Shown in pieces: positions 15,676 through 23,660 of a stretch of DNA of 23,660 nucleotides; position 1 is the stretch's first letter, and every line of letters starts with the position of its first letter. The translations under genes were made by a program, and so were the position numbers. The notes beneath the pieces are model-generated. The model searched no databases. It saw nothing but the letters and a program-made list of their open reading frames with translations, and was not told the DNA's origin. Source of the stretch: Eggerthellaceae bacterium (GTDB lineage Bacteria > Actinomycetota > Coriobacteriia > Coriobacteriales > Eggerthellaceae); the NCBI GenBank assembly GCA_900754495.1, contig CAAEDC010000010.1, forward strand, positions 1-23,660. Direction: 5' to 3'.

Positions 15676-16002
15676 ATGGAAGACTCGCAGGCCATAAGCG
15701 ACGTCGTTCGTTTTGTGCGAGACCACCTTGACGCCGACCTCTCCTGCGACGCGCTCGCACGCCGCGCCTGCATGGGCAGGACCAAGTTCAAGCAGCAATT
15801 CAAGCTCGCCTTCGGATGCCCGCCCGCCGCATTCGTCGCCGAGGAGCGCATGCATCGAGCGCGCATCCTGCTGGAATCCACCGATATCCCCGTGGCGCGC
15901 ATCGCCGAGATGATGGGCTATCGCAAGCCGGGCGCCTTCTCGGAATCATTCCGCCGCCGCACGGGCATGCTGCCCAGCGATTTCAGGAAAGCGCACCGCT
16001 GA
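15676..16002 (+). CDS. Short AraC-family transcription regulator (DNA-binding domain only)
   Basis: This 108-residue protein is essentially two helix-turn-helix motifs with no N-terminal sensor domain, comparable in size to SoxS/MarA. The first HTH includes LARRACMGRTKFKQQFKLAFG (about 26-46), similar in pattern to siderophore and iron-uptake regulators of the PchR group. The second contains AEMMGYRKPGAFSESFRRR, then GMLPSDFR near the end. The ATG at 15676 has GGAG about 11 bases upstream; an earlier in-frame ATG at 15625 would add an unconserved 17 residues. It is divergent from the NEAT gene and convergent with the CydDC-like gene. Its leader carries the shared palindrome, so it may autoregulate. 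A role in heme or iron control is inferred from position. Confidence 0.9.
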   Translation: MEDSQAISDVVRFVRDHLDADLSCDALARRACMGRTKFKQQFKLAFGCPPAAFVAEERMHRARILLESTDIPVARIAEMMGYRKPGAFSESFRRRTGMLPSDFRKAHR

Positions 16003-16046
16003 TCGCCATCCGCCAACCGGCATCCAAGGATCCGCCATCCGCAAGG

Positions 16047-16062
16047 GCCGCACGCCTGCGGC
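16047..16062. terminator. Possible shared hairpin between convergent genes
   Basis: GCCGCA (16047-16052) pairs with TGCGGC (16057-16062) around a 4-base loop, in the 73-bp gap between the AraC-type gene and the CydDC-like gene. There is no T-run on either side, so it is only a weak terminator candidate. Confidence 0.35.
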
Positions 16063-16075
16063 GCATCCCCAAGCC

Positions 16076-19000
16076 CTACGACACGCGCCCGTGCTCGACC
16101 GAGTACGTGCGGTCGGCGATGGCGGCGACCGATTCGCGATGGCTGACGATCACGATGGTCTTGCCGGCGCGGTTGTCGGCGAGCGCGCGCAGGACCGCCG
16201 CCTCGTTGAGGCTGTCCAGGTTGCTCGTCGGCTCGTCGAGCAGCACGAACGGCGCATCGTGCAAGAACACGCGCGCCAAGCCCAGGCGCTGCCGCTCGCC
16301 ACCCGAAAGGCCGTCGCCCAACTCGCCCAACGTCGTGTCGAGACCGCGGGGCAAACGCTCCACCAGACTCGAGAGCGATGCCGAGGCGACCGCGCGCGCG
16401 AGCTCCTCCTCGGTGGCATCGGGCTTGACCAGCATCAAGTTCTCGCGCAGCGTGCCTTCGAACAGATGCGTCTCCTGCGTCATGAAGCCCTCGTTCTCGC
16501 GCAGGCTCGCCGTGTTGACGCGGCGGATGTCGTGACCCGACACCTCCACCACGCCCTTGTCCGCATCCCAGAAGCGCATGAACAGCTTGAGCAGCGTCGA
16601 TTTGCCCGCGCCGCTGCGGCCGGCGATGCGCACCACTTCGCCGGGGCGCACCTCCACGTCGACATCCTGCAAAACCTGCGCTCCGCCGTAGGAGAAGCCG
16701 ACGCGGCGGGCGGACGCGCCGTCGAAGCCGGACAGGTCCGCACCGTCGGCGACCTCCTCGGTCTGGGGCTCCTCGTCCAGCAGATCCAGCACGCGCGCAC
16801 CCGAGGCGAGCGTCTGCTGCAGCGTGGTTCCCAGGTTGGCGACCGCCACCACCGGGCCGAACGACGACATGAGCGCAGCGGTGGCGAGCACGGCGGCATC
16901 GACGCCGATCGCACCCCGCATCGCCAGATGCGACGCCGTCGCCAGCATCGCGATGTCGAACGCCAGCACCAAAGCGCCCACCACCGCCATCCACAGCGCG
17001 GTGGCGCCCTTCAGCCGCTCCTCCTCCCGCGCCTGCACGCGCATGCGCTCCGCAAGCTCGCGCGAGCGTTCCCCGGCGCGGCCGAACTGCAGCGTCTCGG
17101 ACAGACCGCGCAAGCTGTCCAGCACGAAGGCGTTCATGTCGCCGATGCGGTCGCGCACCGCACGCCCCGACGCGCCCGCGGCCTTGGACGACACGATCGG
17201 GACCGCGACGCCGACCACCAGATAGGCGGCGAGCGCCAGCGCCCCCAACGCCGGGGATTGCGCCGCGATGAACGCGGTCATGATCGCCGAGACGGCGAAC
17301 GCGATGATCGCGGGCGACAGCGTGTGGGCGTAGAACACCTCCAAAAGCTCCACGTCGGAGGTGACCAGCGACACCAGATCGCCCTTGTCACGCCCTTCGA
17401 GCTTGGCCGGGGCAAGGCGCCTCAGCGCAAAGAAGACCTTGTCGCGCACGAGCGCCAAGATGCGAAACGCCAGATAGTGGTTGCACAGCTGCTCGCCGTA
17501 GCGCAGAGGCCCGCGCGCCACGCCGCATGCCGTCAGCAACGCGATGAGCGCGCCGTAGGCGAGCGGCTGGTCCAGACCGCCGAGCTCGAGCAGCCCGTAC
17601 GCTCCGAACACCGTGAGGAAGATGGCCGCCAGAAACCCGATCACGCCCAGCACGGCGGCAAGCGCCATCACGGGAAGAAGCGGGCGGGTGAGCCTCACCA
17701 GGCGCAGCATCACCGAGACATGCGACCTGCGCGGCGCCTCGGCGGATGCGGGAGCCCCTGCCGCGGATTCGGCGGGGGCGCTCCCCTCCGGCGCGCAAGC
17801 GGCGCTCGCAACGGCAGCCCGCACCGCGGACGGAAAGACGCCGGATCCCTCCGCCGTCCCGCCTCCGTCGAGGGCGCCGGCGCCAGATCCGAACTCCTCG
17901 AGCTCCGCCTGCTGGCGCCACAGGCGCGCGTAGGCGCCCTCGCGTCGCAGCAGCTCGTCGTGACGCCCGAATTCCACAACCTCGCCGTCCTCCATCACGT
18001 AGATGCGATCGGCGCCGCGCAGCGCGGCGAGGCGGTGCGAGATCATGATGACGGTGCGCGTGCGCGCCAGCTCCCCTACCAGCTCGATGATGGCGTTCTC
18101 GCTGTCCGCGTCGATGTTCGACGTCGCCTCGTCGAGCAGGTAGACGGGGGCGTCGTGCAGGAGGGCGCGCGCCATGGCGAGCCGCTGGCGCTGCCCGCCC
18201 GAAAGGTTCGCACCCCCTTCGGACACGGGCGCGTCGAGCCCGCCCGCCTCGCGCGCGAAGCCGTCCAGACGGCAGCGCGACAGCGCGTCCCACAATTCGC
18301 CGTCGTCCGCCGAGGGCCGGGCCATCAGCAGGTTCGAGCGGATCGTCCCCTTGAACAGATAGCTCGAGAACGACACCGCCGTGATCGTGTCGCGCAGCGA
18401 TGCGGGCGACGCCTCGCGCAGATCGACCCCGCCGATGCGCACCTCGCCCGTGTAGGCGGCGTTCGCGCCGGTCAGGATCGCGCCCAAAGTCGACTTGCCC
18501 GACCCGCTCTCGCCCACGATGCCGACGAAGCTGCCCGCCGGTGCCTCGAAATCGACATCCGCCAGCACCGTGCGCTCGCCGTCGTAGGAATAGCCCACGC
18601 CCCGGCACACGATGTCGGGGCGCGACGCGTCGATCGAGCGCGTGCCGCGCGGCGCCTCGGGGACGTCCAGTATCGCGTACATGCGCTCGGCCGCCGCCAT
18701 GCCGTTCATCGCGGTGTGGAAGAACGAGCCCAACGTGCGCAGCGGCAGGAAGAACTCCGCCGACAGGAACACGATGGAGAACGCCGTCCCGAACGCCACG
18801 GCGCCCGCCGCGTACTCGCCGAGGACCATGACGATGCCGACCGCCGCGCCGCCGAACGCGAACAGGTCCATGATGGTGATGGAGTTGAGCTGCATCCGCA
18901 GAAGGCGCATGGTGGCGCGGCGGAAACCCTCCGCCTGCTCGTTCATGCGGCGATGGCGCTCCTCGTCGGCGCGATAGATCTTGAGCGTGGTGAGCCCTTG

Positions 19001-19606
19001 GATGTTCTCGAGGAACGAACCGCCGAGATCGGTGTAGGAACCCCAGTACGTGCGCATCACGCGTTTGGCGATCCTCATCACCGCCACGATCGAAAGCGGG
19101 ATGAGCGGCACCAGGACGAGCAACGTGAGAGCGGGCGGCAAAGACAGGGGCGCCAGGACGGCGAACAGCGTGAGCGGCGCCAGAACCGCGTAGAACAGCT
19201 GAGGGAGGTACTGCCCGAAATAGCTCTCGAGCTGCTCGATGCCCTCGACGCCGATCTGGACCGCCTCGCTCGTGGCGACGTGCTCGCGATAGGCGCGTCC
19301 CAGGCGCACGAGCTTGTCGTAGACCTGCTGGCGCACGGCCTGCCTGGCCTTGGCGGCGGCGCGCTGGCCCATGCGCTGGGCGAGCGTCTGGCACACGGCG
19401 CGCACGACGATGGCGGCCGCGCCCGCGGCGAGCAGCGTCGCGAGGGCGGCGCCGTCGGCGGCTCCCTCGACCAGATTCTGGATGAACGAGCCGATCAGCA
19501 AAAACAGCGCTATGTTCGCCACGAGGGCGACCCATTGAAACGCCACGTCGGCGACGATGCAGCGCATCGCCCCCGGCACCATCGAGATGAGTCGCTTGTC
19601 GAACAC
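16076..19606 (-). CDS. Fused CydDC-like ABC exporter (two complete half-transporters in one chain)
   Basis: This protein of about 1176 residues joins two permease-plus-ATPase halves. In E. coli, CydD and CydC together export cysteine/glutathione and are needed for heme-containing cytochrome assembly. First half: membrane region about 15-310; Walker A GESGSGKST (about 365), LSGGQRQ (about 468), Walker B VYLLDEAT (about 488) and ISHR. A linker of about 60 residues rich in Ala/Gly/Ser follows (about 570-630). Second half: membrane region about 635-920; GRSGAGKST (about 996), LSGGERQ (about 1100), FVLLDEPT and VSHR. The first ATPase lacks the usual Q-loop Gln (VSFSSYLF); the second keeps it (FMTQETHLF). 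GTG at 19606 was chosen because GGGGGAT lies just upstream; GTG at 19618 is the alternative. It follows the P-type ATPase by about 20 bases. The substrate is unknown. Confidence 0.85.
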   Translation of the reverse strand: MFDKRLISMVPGAMRCIVADVAFQWVALVANIALFLLIGSFIQNLVEGAADGAALATLLAAGAAAIVVRAVCQTLAQRMGQRAAAKARQAVRQQVYDKLVRLGRAYREHVATSEAVQIGVEGIEQLESYFGQYLPQLFYAVLAPLTLFAVLAPLSLPPALTLLVLVPLIPLSIVAVMRIAKRVMRTYWGSYTDLGGSFLENIQGLTTLKIYRADEERHRRMNEQAEGFRRATMRLLRMQLNSITIMDLFAFGGAAVGIVMVLGEYAAGAVAFGTAFSIVFLSAEFFLPLRTLGSFFHTAMNGMAAAERMYAILDVPEAPRGTRSIDASRPDIVCRGVGYSYDGERTVLADVDFEAPAGSFVGIVGESGSGKSTLGAILTGANAAYTGEVRIGGVDLREASPASLRDTITAVSFSSYLFKGTIRSNLLMARPSADDGELWDALSRCRLDGFAREAGGLDAPVSEGGANLSGGQRQRLAMARALLHDAPVYLLDEATSNIDADSENAIIELVGELARTRTVIMISHRLAALRGADRIYVMEDGEVVEFGRHDELLRREGAYARLWRQQAELEEFGSGAGALDGGGTAEGSGVFPSAVRAAVASAACAPEGSAPAESAAGAPASAEAPRRSHVSVMLRLVRLTRPLLPVMALAAVLGVIGFLAAIFLTVFGAYGLLELGGLDQPLAYGALIALLTACGVARGPLRYGEQLCNHYLAFRILALVRDKVFFALRRLAPAKLEGRDKGDLVSLVTSDVELLEVFYAHTLSPAIIAFAVSAIMTAFIAAQSPALGALALAAYLVVGVAVPIVSSKAAGASGRAVRDRIGDMNAFVLDSLRGLSETLQFGRAGERSRELAERMRVQAREEERLKGATALWMAVVGALVLAFDIAMLATASHLAMRGAIGVDAAVLATAALMSSFGPVVAVANLGTTLQQTLASGARVLDLLDEEPQTEEVADGADLSGFDGASARRVGFSYGGAQVLQDVDVEVRPGEVVRIAGRSGAGKSTLLKLFMRFWDADKGVVEVSGHDIRRVNTASLRENEGFMTQETHLFEGTLRENLMLVKPDATEEELARAVASASLSSLVERLPRGLDTTLGELGDGLSGGERQRLGLARVFLHDAPFVLLDEPTSNLDSLNEAAVLRALADNRAGKTIVIVSHRESVAAIADRTYSVEHGRVS

Positions 19607-19626
19607 GGGATCCCCCACACGGTCTT

Positions 19627-21708
19627 TTAGACGTTGTACTTCCCGGAATTGCGCAGAGCCAGCGCGATCGTCGTGGCATTGTGCAGCAGCGAGGAGACCT
19701 GCGGGCGCGCCACGCCGGCGATGCCGGCCGCGAGCAGCGCCGAGTTGATGGCCATGACCTGGCCGAACGAACCGCTGAGACGGTCCATCAGCCCCTGGCT
19801 GAGCCTGCGCAGCGCGACGAGCGAGGACAGATCGCCTCCGGTCAGCGTGATGTCGGCGACCTCCTTGGCGATGGCGGTCCCCTGCCCCATGGCGATGCCC
19901 ACATCGGCAAGCGACAAGGCGGGCGCGTCGTTGACGCCGTCGCCCACCATCACCACATGGCGCCCCTCCTCGCGCAGGCGCGCCACGAAGCCATGCTTGT
20001 CCTCGGGCAGCATGTCGGCGCGGAACTCGGTCACGCCCGCCTCCGCCGCGACGCGGGCGGCGGTGCGCTCGTTGTCGCCGGTGAGCATGATCACGCGCTC
20101 GAAGCCCAGCGCGCGCAAATCGCCGATGGCGGCCGCCACGCCCGCCTTGAGCGGATCGCGCACGCCGATGACGCCCACCAGCTCCCCGTCGACCGCCAGA
20201 TACAGCGGCGAGAGACCCTCGGTCGCGACCGCGATGCGCGAGCGATCCTCGCGAGCGATCTCGACGCCTTCGTCGCCCACTACGAAATGCTCCGAGCCGA
20301 TGACGACGCGTTTGCCGTCAAGCGCCGAGGCGATGCCGTGCGCGACGATGTACTCGACCGCCGCATGACGCTCGCGGTGCTCCAGGCCGCGCTCCGCGGC
20401 GGCGCGCACCACCGCGCGGGCTACCGGATGGGGGAAATGCTCCTCCAGGCAGGCCGACAGGCGCAGCACCTCATCGCGCTCCCAACCTCGCAGCCCCAGC
20501 ACGCAGGCCACCTCGGGCGTCGCCTCGGTAAGCGTGCCGGTCTTGTCGAACACGATCGTGTCGGCGGCCGCCATGGCCTCGAAATGCTTGGAGCCCTTGA
20601 CCGTGAAGCCCAGCTTGGCGCTTTGGCTCATAGCGGACAACTCGGCGATGGATCCCGTCAGCTTGAGCGCGCAGGAATAGTCGACCATCAACGCTGCCGA
20701 GGTCTTGACCAGGCTGCGGGAGAAGAGGGCGACCGCGCCCGCCAGCAGGAAGTTCCACGGGACGATGCGATCCGCCAGCGCCTCCATGCGGGAATGCGCT
20801 TCGGATTTGAGCGACTCGGACTGCTCGACCATCGACACGATGGAGCGCAGCTTGGTCTCGCCCGTCGCCGCGCGCACGCGCACGATGATCTCGCCGTCCT
20901 CCACCGCGGTGCCGGCGAAGACGTCGTCGCCTTCCCGGCGCTCGACCGCCAGCGGCTCGCCGGTGAGGGCCGACTGGTTCACCATCGCCAGCCCGCCGAC
21001 CACCTCGCCGTCGACGGGAACGGGCATGCCGGTGCGCACGGCGATCAGATCCCCCGGCTCGAGCGCCGTCGCCGCGACCTGCGCCTCCGTGTCGCCCTCG
21101 ATGCGCTGCGCCGTCTCGGGGATGTCCAGAAGCGCGCTGATGAGGGCGCCTTCCGAGCGCGAGCGCGTGTACTCCTCGAGCGTCTCGCCCGCATCCAGCA
21201 AAAACATCGTCTCGCCCGCGGTCTTGGGATCGCGCCTGGCGAACGACATGCCGATGGCGGCGGCGTCGAGCACGGGGACGTCCAGACGCGCGCGACGCAG
21301 CGAGCGCAGCGCCGGCATTAGAAAGCGACGGTAGCGCCAGGCGGCGACCACCGCGGCGAGCGGGCGGGGCAGGAACCACCGGCGCACGGCATACGAGCCG
21401 ATCATCACCGCGAGCTCCATCAGAAGCGACTGGGTGCGCGGTGCGAGAGCGATGCCCTCCGCCACGCGCGCGCCGTCGATGGCGGCGGCGTCGATGAACT
21501 CCAGATGCGCGAGCACCTGGCGGCGGTTGCCCTCTCCCGGGCGGTAGACGACGGCGAGCGACCCGATACGCGGGTACACGGTGACGCGCAAGACGGCGGC
21601 ACTCGCCAACACGACGCGTTCCAGCGCATCCAGATCGGCGGCGGGCACCGGACCCGCCAGCTTCACCCGCAAACGGCCGGGGAGCTCCTTTTGCAGGGAG
21701 AACTCCAT
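19627..21708 (-). CDS. Heavy-metal-type (P1B-like) P-type ATPase without the CPC motif
   Basis: This is a predicted ATP-driven metal-ion pump of 693 residues. An N-terminal HMA-like fold (about 1-75, beginning with GRLRVKL) lacks the metal-binding CxxC. The catalytic core is complete: TGEP (about 249), DKTGT with the phosphorylated Asp at about 388, HP at about 427, TGDN (about 543) and GDGVNDAP (about 589). The transmembrane metal site reads DYSCALKL (Cys about 346) instead of CPC. The last helix region has HNATT. ATG at 21708 was chosen because it directly follows the upstream stop codon and starts at the conserved domain. The metal cannot be assigned; Mn, Fe or Zn are possibilities. It is the middle gene of an apparent three-gene operon. 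Confidence 0.9.
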   Translation of the reverse strand: MEFSLQKELPGRLRVKLAGPVPAADLDALERVVLASAAVLRVTVYPRIGSLAVVYRPGEGNRRQVLAHLEFIDAAAIDGARVAEGIALAPRTQSLLMELAVMIGSYAVRRWFLPRPLAAVVAAWRYRRFLMPALRSLRRARLDVPVLDAAAIGMSFARRDPKTAGETMFLLDAGETLEEYTRSRSEGALISALLDIPETAQRIEGDTEAQVAATALEPGDLIAVRTGMPVPVDGEVVGGLAMVNQSALTGEPLAVERREGDDVFAGTAVEDGEIIVRVRAATGETKLRSIVSMVEQSESLKSEAHSRMEALADRIVPWNFLLAGAVALFSRSLVKTSAALMVDYSCALKLTGSIAELSAMSQSAKLGFTVKGSKHFEAMAAADTIVFDKTGTLTEATPEVACVLGLRGWERDEVLRLSACLEEHFPHPVARAVVRAAAERGLEHRERHAAVEYIVAHGIASALDGKRVVIGSEHFVVGDEGVEIAREDRSRIAVATEGLSPLYLAVDGELVGVIGVRDPLKAGVAAAIGDLRALGFERVIMLTGDNERTAARVAAEAGVTEFRADMLPEDKHGFVARLREEGRHVVMVGDGVNDAPALSLADVGIAMGQGTAIAKEVADITLTGGDLSSLVALRRLSQGLMDRLSGSFGQVMAINSALLAAGIAGVARPQVSSLLHNATTIALALRNSGKYNV

Positions 21709-21709
21709 G

Positions 21710-21988
21710 CTAGGCCCGCGCCTTCCCCTCCGCCTCGGCATCGCCGGCGGACGCGGCATCGGCCGCAGCGGCCTCGGTCGTCAGGTAGGTCGCCTCGGCG
21801 ACGATGTCGTCGACCTCGGCTTTCGCCTGCTCGACGACGTCCTCGTAGTATGCCTTGGCCTGCAGGCCCTTGGCGACGCCCTGCACGTACACGCGCTTGG
21901 CACGCGGGCTCGTCAACGCCTTGATGCCCACCGTCCCCATCAGGAAACCGGCACCCAGCAGCAGCGCGTTGCGCGTCTTACCCTCCAT
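21710..21988 (-). CDS. Small DUF6110-like membrane-associated protein
   Basis: This 92-residue protein has an N-terminal hydrophobic segment (LLLGAGFLMGTVGIKAL, about 9-25), then SPRAKRVYVQGVAKGLQAK (about 27-45) and an acidic, Ala-rich helical tail. The pattern resembles DUF6110 small proteins that, as I recall, occur beside metal P-type ATPases; I cannot verify this here. The ATG at 21988 follows GGAAAGGAAGGA. The stop is one base before the ATPase start, so the two are translationally coupled. It may be an accessory or regulatory subunit of the pump, which is inference. Confidence 0.8.
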   Translation of the reverse strand: MEGKTRNALLLGAGFLMGTVGIKALTSPRAKRVYVQGVAKGLQAKAYYEDVVEQAKAEVDDIVAEATYLTTEAAAADAASAGDAEAEGKARA

Positions 21989-22040
21989 GGCGATCCTTCC
22001 TTTCCGCGTTCGAGACGCATCCGGCAACCCCGATAGCGAG

Positions 22041-22069
22041 TTGCATTTAACTAACTTGTATACCATAAT
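22041..22069 (+). promoter_or_regulatory. Plus-strand promoter facing the 26-residue ORF
   Basis: TTGCAT (22041-22046) and CATAAT (22064-22069) are separated by 17 bases. Each matches consensus at 4 or 5 of 6 positions. It reads toward the microprotein ORF at 22194. Confidence 0.55.
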
Positions 22070-22090
22070 GAGGTCGACTACGAAAGTCAA
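22062..22090 (-). promoter_or_regulatory. Minus-strand promoter of the DUF6110 / P-type ATPase / CydDC-like operon
   Basis: On the minus strand TTGACT (22085-22090) and TATGGT (22062-22067) are separated by 17 bases. The -10 overlaps the -10 of the plus-strand promoter, so the two RNA polymerase sites are mutually exclusive. AT-rich bases here contrast with the GC-rich surroundings. Confidence 0.6.
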
Positions 22091-22193
22091 CCACTGGCAA
22101 CTGACACCGTCGACGCTCCTGAAGCCCGGGAAAACGCATCGAGCGCATGGGGGCGGCGGGTGGCGCGAACGAGGCGGCGGAAAGGAGCCCGCT

Positions 22194-22274
22194 ATGAAGC
22201 AGCATCGGTTCTGGGCGATCGCGTGCGCGATCTGCATGGCGATGACATGGTACACTGGCCGGAAGCATAAATAA
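22194..22274 (+). CDS. Candidate 26-residue membrane microprotein
   Basis: This is a short ORF encoding a single hydrophobic helix (about residues 6-21, with two Cys) flanked by basic ends, MKQHR and GRKHK. A strong GGAAAGGAG lies 8 bases before the ATG, better than that of many long genes here. It is preceded by a plausible promoter at 22041-22069. It begins divergently from the metal ATPase operon and ends 123 bases before engB. I do not recognise a family. Small single-helix proteins near transporters are sometimes regulatory subunits, but that role is speculative. Coding status rests on the ribosome-binding site and composition only. Confidence 0.6.
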   Translation: MKQHRFWAIACAICMAMTWYTGRKHK

Positions 22275-22397
22275 CCGACGCGCCATCCCCGACCTCAGAC
22301 GGGCAGCGCCCGGACAACCGCCGCAGGGCCGCCGCATCGCGCCGACGTCGGCGGCACCCCCGGCGCTCGATGCGCGCGACAGCCAAGGAGCGCGCCC
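22275..22397. other. Short GC-rich spacer before engB with a palindrome
   Basis: No gene is seen. The spacer contains the perfect 14-bp palindrome CGCCGACGTCGGCG (22340-22353), able to form a hairpin. There is no T-run, so it is not a clear terminator. Confidence 0.4.
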
Positions 22398-22982
<585 letters not shown>

Positions 22983-23090
22983 CCTCCCGCTTTGCCCGGC
23001 CGCGCCGTCAACGCCGACCGGGCGGCCACGCTCGCCCAAACAGTTCCGTAACAGACCGATCCGCCGCGCGTCCGCGATCCGGCGTGCCGC

Positions 23091-23096
23091 TATACT
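23091..23096 (+). promoter_or_regulatory. Possible -10 element upstream of the partial membrane protein gene
   Basis: TATACT matches the -10 consensus at 5 of 6 positions and lies about 80 bases before the ATG at 23175. No good -35 is present at the right distance. Confidence 0.35.
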
Positions 23097-23174
23097 CTTG
23101 CCCGTGAACATCCGAGAGGGCGGCCCCGTCGCAGCCCCTCCCCGCCGACAGACAGCAGCACAGGAGCATCGCGC

Positions 23175-23660
23175 ATGACCGACCAGCCCATCCCCGCGGA
23201 GGGACCCGCGCTCAGCGACGCCGCGCCCGAAAAGCGCCGCATCCCGCTGATCGCCAAGGTCTACGGGGTGCTGTGCATCCTGAGCAGCACGGCGGTCCTC
23301 GCCATCGCCGCCGTCATCGCCGTCGGGTTCGTCTGGGCGTTCATCCACGGCGGGGTCGACATCGACATCCAGACCTCCGCCGCCAACATCATCATATTCG
23401 CCGCCCAGATGGCGCTGTTCGTCGCGTTGTTCGTGCTTCTGCTGGTGCTGGGCATCAACCTGCTGCGGAACCGCCGGCGCGGCGCCGCGCAGACCGCCGA
23501 GGCAGCCGCGTTCGTCACGACGGGCGTCATCGCCTGCGACATCATGCTCAACGGCATCAGCGAGGTGGGCATCCCCATCCTCGTGATCCTGGTCGTCTCC
23601 ATTGTGCTCGCCTCATGGCTCGACCCGTCGCTGATCCAGGAGCGCGAGCTTCAGCGCAAG
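23175..23660 (+). CDS. Unrecognised multi-helix membrane protein (N-terminal 162 codons; runs off the window)
   Basis: An open frame runs from ATG 23175 to the window edge with no stop. AGGAG lies about 9 bases upstream. The product begins with an acidic/Pro-rich cytoplasmic stretch (about 1-22), followed by about four hydrophobic segments: roughly 25-57, 68-92, 106-122 and 125-145. A basic NRRRG loop at about 96-100 suggests topology with that loop inside. The visible end is charged (QERELQRK). I do not recognise the family. It could be a DUF2975-like or other small integral membrane protein, but no defining motif is visible. Confidence 0.8.
   Translation, partial: MTDQPIPAEGPALSDAAPEKRRIPLIAKVYGVLCILSSTAVLAIAAVIAVGFVWAFIHGGVDIDIQTSAANIIIFAAQMALFVALFVLLLVLGINLLRNRRRGAAQTAEAAAFVTTGVIACDIMLNGISEVGIPILVILVVSIVLASWLDPSLIQERELQRK

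Noticed and set aside
15586..15697. Possible 36-codon leader peptide before the AraC-type gene
   Set aside because: The nearest AGGAGG is about 20 bases from its ATG, too far. The ATG lies inside the palindrome and -10 region, so it may not even be transcribed.
16091..19630. 1179-codon open frame on the plus strand
   Set aside because: It is exactly antisense to the CydDC-like gene and its sequence is Arg/His/Gln-rich without domains.
22041..22061. TTAACTAACTT in the divergent promoter as a DtxR/MntR box
   Set aside because: It has no adequate dyad symmetry and a poor match to the known consensus, so I do not call a site.

Overview
The window is high-GC DNA packed with genes mostly on the minus strand. 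It looks like an anaerobic or gut-associated actinobacterium, probably Coriobacteriia (Eggerthellales-like). The reasons are an oxygen-sensitive class III ribonucleotide reductase, Gram-positive surface proteins with sortase-like tails, FIVAR and NEAT-type heme domains, and a DtxR/IdeR-like iron box. The taxonomic call is inference from gene content, not a database match.

Layout. (1) 1-2604, minus: nrdD and the start of nrdG, read from a leader with a pair of NrdR boxes 32 bp apart; a hairpin-rich palindromic element lies between the two genes. (2) 3055-4320, plus: a Bcr/CflA-type multidrug MFS exporter. (3) 4356-15304, minus: a heme-acquisition locus. In transcription order it holds a four-domain NEAT surface protein, an internal terminator, a Shp-type heme receptor, an IsdE-type heme-binding lipoprotein, an IsdF-type permease, the cognate ATPase and a DUF454/YbaN membrane protein. 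A 1350-residue wall protein follows, in which one NEAT-like domain sits between two beta-propeller-like blocks, ahead of three FIVAR domains and a sortase-like tail. (4) 15305-15675: a 371-bp regulatory region carrying an iron box, a very long inverted repeat and a palindrome that also occurs before the 1350-residue gene; it leads into a short AraC-type regulator on the plus strand. (5) 16076-21988, minus: DUF6110-like small protein, non-CPC metal P-type ATPase and a fused CydDC-like ABC exporter, apparently one operon. (6) 22041-22274: back-to-back promoters that share their -10 region and a 26-residue membrane microprotein ORF. (7) 22398-23660, plus: the ribosome-assembly GTPase EngB/YsxC and the start of an unrecognised four-helix membrane protein.

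How the genes fit together. Wall-anchored NEAT proteins probably capture heme and pass it to membrane-anchored Shp, then to the IsdE lipoprotein, whose Met and His heme ligands are conserved. IsdF and the ATPase then import it. The most unusual point is that the NEAT-like domains lack the classical YxxxY heme motif. They instead carry an (S/G)M near the N-terminal helix, and all but one carry a (P/A)MG or AMxGM motif where Shp has its second ligand Met, so the whole surface relay may use methionine. Iron control by a DtxR/IdeR-type repressor and a second control through the TTAGAYATGTCTAA palindrome are inferred from sites.
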